Part shown: positions 45,091-53,459 of the stretch, piece after piece | Layout: every line of letters begins with the position of its first letter | Numbering within the stretch: position 1 is the first letter of the stretch | Source of the DNA: Hirudo medicinalis | Lineage: Eukaryota; Annelida; Clitellata; Hirudinida; Hirudinidae | DNA: 53,459 bases | NCBI GenBank assembly: GCA_011800805.1 | Contig: MPNW01000374.1 | Coordinates: forward strand, 22,443 to 75,901 | Reading direction: 5' to 3' | Translations under genes and position numbers: made by a program | Notes under the pieces: generated by a model | Told to the model about the DNA's origin: nothing | The model's input: the letters and a program-made list of their open reading frames with translations, nothing else | The model's database searches: none

Positions 45091-46140
45091 TAGAGATGAC
45101 ACCTGCGGTGATGGCTATTAGAGCGTGGTTATATCCACTGTTTGTTTTCCCGATGTGGTTATTGGCTTTAATGGTTTCCATCGGAATCGAAAATTGTGTT
45201 CTTGTGTGGATGTGCACTCCACCGCTCCTCGTCACGTGCAGCCAATCGCAGAGGAGCCTCGAAGACACTCACACTGTTCCCATCTCTTGGGAGTAGCCGA
45301 AATCCTGCAGTCCTTGAGGACTTTTGGATCATCATTATCATTGTTGCCTTCATCTTCATGATCATCATCTTTGTTTTCGTTGTCGTCATCACCATTGAAG
45401 CCTTCATCATCATCCTTTTCCAGTCCGTGGACAAAGCCCTCATCTCCACAATGCACTGGAGAGGTCGAATTTACATTAGATTTCTACCTGATTAGCATAC
45501 TTAACTCTTATTCTAATTCGGGTCATGTGTGACCCACTTCACCTGGATTTGTGAAAAACTAATTTATAGCTGAGTTACACTCAACAGAAGGAAATATAGT
45601 GGGATGAGATGATACCGAGACGATGGTGATGATGATGATGATGGCGGTTAAGGTGATGATGACGATGATTGAGGAACGTTTGATCTTCCACTGTGTCAGG
45701 TAGAAGCACATGAGTGTCACAATCTTTCATCACCTGTCTCCATTCACCTGTAAAACCACGTTCATTACCCGTATAACCATCCGTTCTCTTACCTGCATAT
45801 CGACATTGGTTTGGTCTTGCTCCAGGTCAGGGCTTTCCTGAAGCTTCCTCAGATTGTAGCTCCTCCCATCAACCAATCACGACGCTTCTCGCCTTTCAAT
45901 CGCCCTCCATCTTTACCCACTCCTTGTCCTCATGTGAAGTCAAAGGTATGTGAGGATCCACCTCATCAATCCTTCCGTGCCATTCAAAATGTGCTCGTCG
46001 TTGTCGTCGTGGTAGTAGTGGCTGTAGTTGTTATTACGACTACAACCACCGTTTGCTGTCATTGTCATTACGACTACAACCGTTACTACTCTATTGCAGT
46101 CACAAAGTCTTTCGTGCACCCTCTCTCTTCTTTGTTATCA
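45091..46140. other. Low-copy islands between microsatellites, coding status unknown
   Basis: The stretches 45120-45325 and 45790-45960 are non-repetitive and of mixed composition. Open frames cross them, and a segment at 45828-45945 is bounded by an AG and a GTATGT that could be splice sites. I find no recognisable domain, so I do not call an exon. CAT tracts occupy about 45327-45420 and GAT tracts about 45620-45675. Confidence 0.35.
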
Positions 46141-46173
46141 CTGTTATCATCATCGTGTTCCTCGTCGTCGTCA

Positions 46174-46258
46174 TCGTCATCATCGTGATCGTCATCAGCA
46201 TCATCATCATCGTGATCGTCATCAGCATCATCATCATCGTGATCGTCATCATATTCGC
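46174..46258. repeat. Higher-order CAT repeat with a 27-base period
   Basis: Nine-triplet units (three CAT-type triplets, then CGTGATCGTCATCAG) recur at about 46174, 46201 and 46228. A diverged microsatellite block was therefore itself duplicated in tandem. Confidence 0.85.
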
Positions 46259-46451
46259 CACAATCATCATCACCGTCTAAGTGCAAATGTTAGTCATTGA
46301 TTCGACTGTGTACTAAAGCCTTTGACGACGACGACGACGACGACGGAAATAAATTTCGAATCAACAATGACAATCCTTGTTGCCGTTGTTATGGTCGACG
46401 ACGATGACGTCAATGCGCATGCTGTGATTATGAGATGACGATGTTGATTTT

Positions 46452-46462
46452 GGTGATGTTGG

Positions 46463-46506
<44 letters not shown>
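46452..46506. repeat. Pure GAT microsatellite
   Basis: About 14 GAT units. Confidence 0.9.
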
Positions 46507-46826
46507 GCGATGACAGTGGTAGTTGTTGTGATGATGTTGTTGACTATCGCCTGAGTCTGTCGCCTCGCTCTACCGACCTTCAATGTCAAGAATGTCAATG
46601 TCAAGACCGTGTTGTTTGTTCTCCTGCCTCTCCAGACACCGCTCCAGCGGGCAGAGTACAAGACAAACCCACAGAGGCACGTATGGTTCCATCCGAACGG
46701 ACGAACAGCCACACCCTTGAGACATCTCCCTCCTCCTTCTACGCAAACACTCGTTTATCGCCCGCTGGAGATGGAAATTAATTTATTTCCTCTGTACTGT
46801 AAAGTTTCTCTCAGCTACACTCTCAG

Positions 46827-47118
46827 GTGGATGGATGGATGGATGAATGAATAGATGAATGAATGAATGAATGAATGAATGAATGAATGAATGGATGGAT
46901 GGATGGATGGATGGATGGATGGATGGATGGATGGATGGATGGATGGATGGATGNATGATGGATGATTGGATGAATGGATGGATGGATGGAATGAATGAAT
47001 GAATGAATGAATGAATGAATGAATGAATGAATGAATGAATGAATGAATGAATGAATGAATGAATGAATGAATGGATGGATAGATGGATGAATGAGTAAGT
47101 GGATGGATGGATGGATGG
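46827..47118. repeat. Large GGAT/GAAT tetranucleotide array containing an N
   Basis: About 290 bases of GGAT blocks alternating with GAAT blocks (GGAT, GAAT, GGAT, GAAT, GGAT). The N at 46954 marks an assembly join, so the true length is unknown. Confidence 0.95.
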
Positions 47119-47592
47119 GAGAGAAGACGTTAGAAGTTACTTAGCAACAGACTGTAAGACAAATGGTACAACTACACACTCGTTAGATGACTATTTCCTT
47201 GAATAGATTGCGCGGTTAATTAATATTCACGAGTTGATTGAGTTGTGAATGATTTGATCAATTATCAAGATCAATCAATTATCCCTATTTTATTTCTTTA
47301 TTTCTTTATTTTATTAAACATATTTTCTCCTTCCATAGTCTCCATAGTTTCTGATTTGTCTTTAACTTTAATGACTTTTTAGTGACTTTAGCAACATCCT
47401 CTTAAGCATCCTTCCATTCTTAGCGCTCTTCGTGCGTTAATACCAATTACGCAACAATTGGGACTTAATGGAACCTTATAACGTAATAAACCCAGTGCTT
47501 AATTGGGCTGTTTGACACCGCTGTACTACGACATGTGACGATGTAACGACGATGATTTGTAATGTCTTTATATGTAACTTGATTATAGGATA

Positions 47593-47595
47593 TTA

Positions 47596-47640
<45 letters not shown>
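47593..47640. repeat. ATT microsatellite
   Basis: About 15 ATT units; it encodes an artificial poly-Leu or poly-Ile frame. Confidence 0.9.
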
Positions 47641-47641
<1 letters not shown>

Positions 47642-47754
47642 TGTATGTACTATATAATGATAATAATATTATTATTATTAAGCAATTGTTGTTTTTAATA
47701 ATAATGATAATAATAATAATAATAAGTTGTTGCCCCTACCTAATCTATCATAGC

Positions 47755-47755
<1 letters not shown>

Positions 47756-47791
<36 letters not shown>

Positions 47792-48080
47792 TCTTGGATT
47801 TCCAACGAACTGCCTGTAATTGAACACAGAAGCAGACGTCAAACTCTTCAAGCAGGCCATCATCATCATCATCGTCATCATCATCAACTGCATCTACATC
47901 ATCGCCGTCGCCGCTGTAGTGATGACAAACAGATTGCACTTCAGTTGTGCTTAACCTGTGATGATGGTTTTCTTTTTCTTTGAGTACTTGACATGCTGAT
48001 GGGTGCTGATAACGACGACGACGATGTCGATGATGATAATGATAATGATGATGATGATGATGGTTATGATGGTAATGGTG
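47756..48080. repeat. CAT and GAT tracts
   Basis: Tracts at 47756-47791 (CAT), about 47856-47912 (CAT/CGC) and 48017-48066 (GAC/GAT). Confidence 0.85.
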
Positions 48081-48385
48081 CTGACGCTGCACAAGGTGAA
48101 GGACACTCTGTAATACCAGTACCATCCAGTATTGCCCTCATCATCATTATAATCATCATCTTCATCATTACCATCGTCGTCATAGTCATCAACATGAAGC
48201 ATATCGTATATCCTGTTCGCTGAGATAAGATACGGTGTAGATCGAGAATAGTTTGGCAGCAACTTTCGTACAACTCTTGGGAGATATTTTGTTGTTCTCA
48301 AAATGAGACTCAACATTCGTCACCTGCTCTTGTTGTTAAGTGCTTCCATCAGAATGGTAATTGGACCATCACTTAAACGGCTATC

Positions 48386-48508
48386 ATAACAACATCAAAC
48401 AACAACAACAAAAACAACAACAACAACAACAATAATAATATTAATAATAATAATAATAATAGTAGTAGTAGTAATAACAATAGAAATATTAATAATAATA
48501 ATAATAAC
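48386..48508. repeat. AAC to AAT to AGT compound microsatellite
   Basis: Blocks of AAC, AAT, AGT and AAT again follow one another, suggesting stepwise point mutation and expansion. Confidence 0.9.
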
Positions 48509-48656
48509 GATTGCTCCCCGCAGTACTGATTATCTTCTTGAGTTGTTGGTGAATATTTTGAGTCATCATCATCATCATCATCATCGGTGATATTGAAGAT
48601 GGAAGTCATTCTCCTGGAAAACAATTCGCACCTCCATCCATCGACACCAAGAACGC

Positions 48657-48743
48657 GATGGTGATGACGATGTTGATGATGATGATGGTGATGTTGATGA
48701 TGATGATGATGATGACGACGACGACGATGGTGATGATGATCGT
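48657..48743. repeat. GAT/GAC tract
   Basis: Imperfect GAT, GGT and GAC units; a shorter CAT tract is at 48564-48592. Confidence 0.85.
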
Positions 48744-48930
48744 CCAAAAGGTAATAATAATACCTAATATGAAATTTACTTGGCGCCGCGGGCGTCATGT
48801 CGGAGGCGCCCTGGGTCCTACTTTGAGGCGAAGAGATAAAATTGATGTTGGAAGGTTGGAAATGAAGAACACGTGTCGACAGGCGATTAATGCACTCCGG
48901 GTGCATGTATGGAATTCTAGCTATCCATGG

Positions 48931-48968
48931 CGCATGCATGCATGCATGCATGCATGCATCTATGCATC
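48931..48968. repeat. GCAT palindromic tetranucleotide array
   Basis: About seven GCAT units. GCAT repeats are self-complementary (ATGCATGC), so the tract can extrude as a cruciform, unlike the other arrays in the window. Confidence 0.9.
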
Positions 48969-49143
48969 TCCTAGTAATGCATTTATAGAAGATCGAATGC
49001 ATCATGGGGATGTCCAAATCATCTCAGTTAGGCAGGGGACTCTAATAAAATAAATATTGCAAAATAAATGGGAATGCATTGTGTAAAGACTGTCTCAGTT
49101 TCTACCACCTCTTTAGGAAATCATGGTTTGAGTGTTAATCAAT

Positions 49144-49282
49144 GTTATTATTATTACTATTATTATATTATTATTATAATATTATTATTATTGTTGTTTT
49201 TATTGTTGCTGCTGCTGTTGTTGTAGTCGTCGTAGTCGTCGTTATCATCGTCGTAGTCGTCGTTATCATCGTCGTTGTTGTA

Positions 49283-49324
<42 letters not shown>

Positions 49325-49325
49325 G
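49144..49325. repeat. Compound ATT / GTT / CGT / ATT array
   Basis: ATT units, then GTT/GCT, then CGTCGTAGT units, then about 15 ATT units. Confidence 0.9.
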
Positions 49326-49528
49326 ACGACGACGCCTAGGATGATGCAATAATTGTGGCTACTCATAAACCTATCGTCTTGTGTACTTTGTGTTTCGTGA
49401 CGTTCCCATCGAAAGTGTTTCTCTTTCTGTGAGTGACTCACCATCACCACATCACTTCTATCAACACCATCACAGTCGTCATCATCACCATACCATTATC
49501 ACAACGGTCAACATTTAATAACTATAAC

Positions 49529-49557
<29 letters not shown>

Positions 49558-49559
<2 letters not shown>

Positions 49560-49812
49560 CCATCACCATCATGGTCAACATTTAATCACTACACCGTCAT
49601 CACTTGATGAGTGTTTCCACTTTCTATGGCTGCAGATTGCATGCTTGCCCAAGTTACTTGAATTCCATCATCATCATCATCATCNCACCATCACCATCAT
49701 GGTCAACATTTAATCACTACACCGTCATCACTTGATGAGTGTTTCCACTTTCTATGGCTGCAGATTGCATGCTTGCCCAAGTTACTTGAATTCCATCATC
49801 ATCATCATCATC
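49558..49812. repeat. Exact 127-base direct duplication around a single N (assembly artefact)
   Basis: Bases 49558-49684 are repeated exactly at 49686-49812, with the N at 49685 between them. Length and geometry are identical to the join at 10249-10503. Confidence 0.9.
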
Positions 49813-49880
49813 GTCGTCATCATCATCATCGTCGTCGTCGTCGTCGTCGTCGGACGCGTTCATCATCATCATCATCACCA
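49794..49880. repeat. CAT/CGT microsatellite
   Basis: CAT units, a pure CGT run and CAT units again. Confidence 0.9.
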
Positions 49881-50017
49881 TTTTCATCACCACCAGCGAC
49901 GTCATCATCGTTATCATCACCGTGAGTCGGACACCTGACAAGATGCCAGGGTCACGTGATTGCATAGGAATTCATCACTGATTTCCATTCACCAACGAAT
50001 TGGGAGAAGGATCTGTG

Positions 50018-50160
50018 GTCATGATGATGATGATGATGACGAGGATGACAATGATGAGGATGATGACGACGACGACTGTGGTGATGGTGGTGATGATGAT
50101 GATGATGATGATGATGATGGTGGCGGCAACGGTGATGGTGATTATGATTGTGATAACGCT
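50018..50160. repeat. GAT/GAC/GGT microsatellite
   Basis: Imperfect GAT array. Confidence 0.85.
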
Positions 50161-50633
50161 GACGTGATCAAAATCAATGGCCTAAAAATCTACATTATTG
50201 AATTCGTCTAAAAAACAAAACCAATAGCATTCGGTCGATATCGTGGTCGCATGGATGTGACGGATGCATTTCAGGCTGCATGTGGTTGCCTGTTCTGCTC
50301 TCTGACCACACCTACGTGTGGATCATTTCCAGTGCTTCCATTTGAGAATCGAATGTCTCGGTTTATTGCCACCGATCCGTGACATGTCACGCTTCGTTGA
50401 ATTCCCGACGGACCAGTCTGAAAAATTGCCTGGAATTGTGAAGAAGTTTGTTTGTCCGACAGAGAAAAGCTCGGAGGAACTCAAACTTCCAGTGTTTGGA
50501 AATTTCTGAGTAAAAGTTTTGATTTATTGAAACTTATTAAAGTTATTTATTGAAACAGCAGTATTTTTAAATAATAATTACATAATAATCATAATAAGTA
50601 TATTTACGTAGCGCCAAAAGCGTACGCATCAGT

Positions 50634-50770
50634 GGTGCTCCCGCACGGTCTCATGGTTGAGACTTTTACCTCTCACGATGGTGGCAAGGATTCGAATCCC
50701 GTTGCTGGAGCACCATCCTGATGATCCAGTTGTGTAACGGACTTTAATAAACAATAACAACAACAGCAAC
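50634..50770 (+). mobile_element. tRNA-derived SINE
   Basis: The 81-base head (50634-50714) starts with GGTGCTCC and ends with the complementary GGAGCACC, like a tRNA acceptor stem. Inside it are an A-box-like TGGTTGAGAC and a B-box GATTCGAATCC at a spacing suitable for RNA polymerase III. A short unrelated body follows, then a tail of ATAAACAATAACAACAACAG. This is the usual head-body-tail order of a tRNA SINE. The T-stem is imperfect, so a functional tRNA gene is unlikely. The 5' limit may lie slightly upstream, and I could not identify target-site duplications. Confidence 0.65.
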
Positions 50771-51060
50771 GTAAGTTACAAATCTTTGGAGCTTAGACCA
50801 TTTACATGGCGCCGTCTCCCAGAGGCGCTTTGTGGCGGTGCAAGCTGGGTTGCGAACACGATACCTAACGACTGCTGCTTTGCTTGTACCGTCGCTCTCA
50901 GGAACGCAACCCTCTGGACTAACCAGCACTTAAATAGTTGTAGTTTTCATAGTTGTAGTCGTCATCGTCACCGATGAGGATGACCACGAAGATGGAGATG
51001 GGAACTCATTTGCATGCCGGAGTTGATATCCAGATATGACGACGAATTGCTCCCCTAGGT
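50771..51060. other. Low-copy sequence after the SINE
   Basis: Mixed-composition sequence with an open minus-strand frame (50929-50744) that runs into the SINE tail. It may belong to a larger repeat. No domain recognised. Confidence 0.3.
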
Positions 51061-51182
51061 GGCGATGACGTCACGATTCATGGGCGTGGTTTGATGACGT
51101 CATGGTTCTCCGTGGCGTCCTTTTTTTTACATTCATATTTCTCAGTTGATGGACGCTCGTCGTTAAAGAATGCCTTGGAGTT

Positions 51183-51312
51183 GATGGTGATAATGATGAT
51201 GGTGATGATGATGGTGGTGGTGGTGATGATGATGATGATGATAATGTTTGTGATGATGCGGATAATGATAGTGGTGGTGATGGTGATGACGATGTTGATG
51301 ATGATGATTAGG
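51183..51312. repeat. GAT/GGT microsatellite
   Basis: Imperfect GAT array with a GGT run. Confidence 0.85.
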
Positions 51313-51617
51313 ATGAGTTGGGTCGTAGTGGTGGCGAAGCGATTGCATATCGACATCGTTGGGTTGTTTTTAGAACTTGGAAGTTTGCGAACATCAAGTT
51401 TTTGCAACATAGGAACCCTCACTGAACGGAATCGTTCTCAAGCAGATCCGATGGAATTGTTGCACAGCATCTGATTTAGGAAGGCTGGTGACAAAGACGA
51501 GCATGATAACGATTGCCAGGATGATGACGGTGACGACGATGGTGTTGGGGATGTGGTAGCTAACATGGTGATTAAGAGGACCGTTGGCAAAGGACTATAA
51601 AACGACTGAAACATCAC

Positions 51618-51631
51618 TGTTATCATCATCG

Positions 51632-51670
<39 letters not shown>

Positions 51671-51700
51671 CCATCGTCGTCGTCGTCGTAGTCGTCATTG
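51618..51700. repeat. CAT/CGT microsatellite
   Basis: Pure CAT run followed by CGT units; a similar looser tract is at about 51810-51880. Confidence 0.85.
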
Positions 51701-52002
51701 CCGTCATCCTAGTTCGGTAATCGATCATAACAATTTGTTCATTTTTATTGACAACCATCATCATCCTTGAGTTGTCTGAATGGGATTAGCATATAATATA
51801 TATTATACAAGCGTCATCGTCATAGTCGTAGTTGTCATCATTGTCGTAGTCGTCATCATCGTCATCATTATCATCATGATTGGTTGTCTTAGAAGGAGTA
51901 ACTAACAGACTGAAGGTCTCAGCCTCTTGGCAAAGGAAGATGTTTTGGATTTTTTATTTTAATGGAGTGCTCCTGATGGCTCTTATCATGTCGTCATCGC
52001 CA

Positions 52003-52112
52003 TCGCCATCGTTATAATAATACTACTAGTGCTACTACTACTACTAGTAATAATCATCATCATTATCATCAATAGCACAACCGTCATCATCTTGATCATC
52101 GCCATCTGTTGA
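52003..52112. repeat. Mixed triplet tracts (CGCCAT, ACT, CAT)
   Basis: Short successive triplet runs. Confidence 0.75.
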
Positions 52113-52203
52113 GCCCCCTCTGCATTTATGTTGTACCAAGCATCGTTGTCCAATTATCGGAGTTATTGGACGTCTTCATGTCGAAATTGAATTGAATGGA
52201 ATG

Positions 52204-52336
52204 ATCGTCGTCATCATCATCATCATCATCATCGTCATCATCATCGTCGTCGTCATCTTCATCGACATCGTCTTCATCAACGTCAAGCATCATCATCGTT
52301 ATCTTCATCATCATCATCATCATCATCATCATCTTC
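52204..52336. repeat. CAT/CGT microsatellite
   Basis: Long imperfect CAT array with CGT and CTT units. Confidence 0.9.
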
Positions 52337-52639
52337 ATTGATTCATGATTTTGTTCGCACCGTTATCATCACCACCATAACCATCATCATCCTGAGTATT
52401 TTGATAAACTAATTAAACAAACAAACAAAATAAATTGTGAAAAGTTAATATTGAAAAGAATATTGATTTGTTATGTTCACCTGTTATCGATTATTTAGTT
52501 AGCTGATAAGTAAATAACTTAATTCAGGAGACGTGGGCCGATCACGTGAATGAGATGTGGCTTGTTATTTGTTCAGTCAGATGTTGTAGTGTATTACAAA
52601 CGTAAAAACATCACAGACGTCAGTTTTAAACAGAAGCAT

Positions 52640-52940
52640 CTCATCATCACTCACTCCACAACAACTACAACTACTACAGCAACAACAACTACAACAATAA
52701 CTAGAACAGCATATACTTTCAACTCCGAGTAATGTTTTTATTTCCAGACAAAAAAACAGCAGCAGCAACAACAACAACAACAACAACAGGTAATTTTCCA
52801 ATAACAACAACAATTCCGACATCCAGGCAACAACTGAACTGAAGTTCGTCGGTCGTTCGTTGCATCTGTTGCCTGGCAACAATACCGCTGAATATTCTTC
52901 TGAGTTATATTCTTCCATCCTTCCATCCATCCATCCATCC
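52640..52940. repeat. AAC/ACT tracts and CATC tract
   Basis: ACA/ACT triplets at about 52655-52705, CAG/CAA triplets at 52755-52790 and CATC units at 52915-52940. Confidence 0.8.
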
Positions 52941-53109
52941 TAGTGGAGAAGAACATCCACCTCCCGCCAGGAAACTGATCCAAGCACTCGACGGCAGGCA
53001 CTCGTGCAAAGTTCTTGCAATCGTTTCTCAGGTCGGAAGCGAGTATTACTAATGTCATCAGTTTGAATGGTCCGGAGAAGATTGCATTGATGCGGGTGTC
53101 GATAAGAGG

Positions 53110-53136
53110 AATAATAATAATAGTAATAATAATAAC

Positions 53137-53168
<32 letters not shown>

Positions 53169-53214
53169 CAATAATAATAATAATAATAATAATAGTAATA
53201 ATAATAATAATAAT
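53110..53214. repeat. AAT microsatellite
   Basis: About 35 AAT-type units with scattered AAC and AGT. Confidence 0.95.
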
Positions 53215-53226
53215 TACTGGATCGAT

Positions 53227-53357
53227 CACTCACTCACTCACTCACTCACTCACTCACTCACTCATACTCAATCAATCAATCACCGACATCTCACCGCGTG
53301 AGGGATGTCAATGTTGTACATTAAGACATCAATCATCATCATCATCATCATCATCAA
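53227..53357. repeat. CACT, ATCA and CAT tracts
   Basis: About nine CACT units (53227-53263), a short ATCA run to 53283 and a CAT run at 53333-53357. Confidence 0.9.
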
Positions 53358-53459
53358 TCAGACCGAAAGTGGGTTAGGAATATAAACAAGTAGATATTAA
53401 TCATATTTTGGAATAATTCTTTGAAGTCTTTTTTTGTGTGATAATAGTATTATATTTAC

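Noticed and set aside
45828..45945. Possible internal exon bounded by AG and GTATGT
   Set aside because: Two frames are open and neither shows a recognisable domain; no flanking exon fits.
48373..49017. 214-residue minus-strand frame with poly-Leu and poly-His
   Set aside because: It crosses four different microsatellites (ATT, CAT, GCAT, AAC), each giving a homopolymer; no conserved part.
50318..50509. Short open frame resembling a terminal exon
   Set aside because: Composition is gene-like, but I could find no domain and no matching upstream exon, so it is not reported as a gene.
1..53459. CRISPR array or prokaryotic operon
   Set aside because: The direct repeats are microsatellites without unique spacers, and genes have spliceosomal introns.

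Overview
The window is nuclear DNA from an invertebrate animal. Genes are split by short GT-AG introns, the DNA is AT-rich, and simple repeats are unusually dense. The recognisable proteins are animal-specific or animal-typical: NIM1 kinase, the Cezanne/OTUD7 deubiquitinase, Moonraker, TMEM218, ribosomal protein P1 and Bcl-2 family proteins. TMEM218 and Moonraker imply ciliated cells. I cannot fix the phylum; a lophotrochozoan is only a guess.

Layout. 1-3.7 kb: repeats and a small hAT-like MITE inside a GC-rich patch. 3.8-7.4 kb (+): a seven-finger C2H2 zinc-finger gene interrupted by one apparent frameshift. 10.4-12.6 kb (-): NIM1K, head to head with OTUD7 (13.2-18.7 kb, +). 20.4-25.6 kb (+): Moonraker (KIAA0753), tail to tail with TMEM218 (-). 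RPLP1 (+) lies divergently beyond TMEM218. 28.0-28.5 kb: a small unrecognised gene. 28.8-32.3 kb (-): an intact CARD plus Bcl-2 fusion gene and, upstream of it, a broken second copy. 33.5-35.4 kb: remains of an atlastin-like GTPase gene. 39.4-40.2 kb (-): a frameshifted retrotransposon ORF1-like sequence. From about 42.9 kb to the end: a microsatellite-rich stretch dominated by GAT/GAC (CAT/CGT) tracts, with one tRNA-derived SINE and no gene I can establish.

Functional themes. The genes do not form one pathway. Two neighbours, Moonraker (centriole/centriolar satellites) and TMEM218 (ciliary transition zone), share a cilium theme. OTUD7 is a ubiquitin protease and NIM1 an AMPK-related kinase; they probably share a bidirectional promoter. 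The most unusual item is the protein joining an N-terminal CARD to a BAX/BAK-like Bcl-2 core. It keeps the classical Bcl-2 intron after the BH2 Gly-Gly-Trp but has a short tail without a clear membrane anchor.

Data quality. Four single N bases occur. Two of them (10376, 49685) are each flanked by an exact 127-base duplication, which looks like contig ends joined without removing a k-mer overlap. The two frame problems in conserved genes (zinc finger, possibly OTUD7) could likewise be base-level assembly errors.
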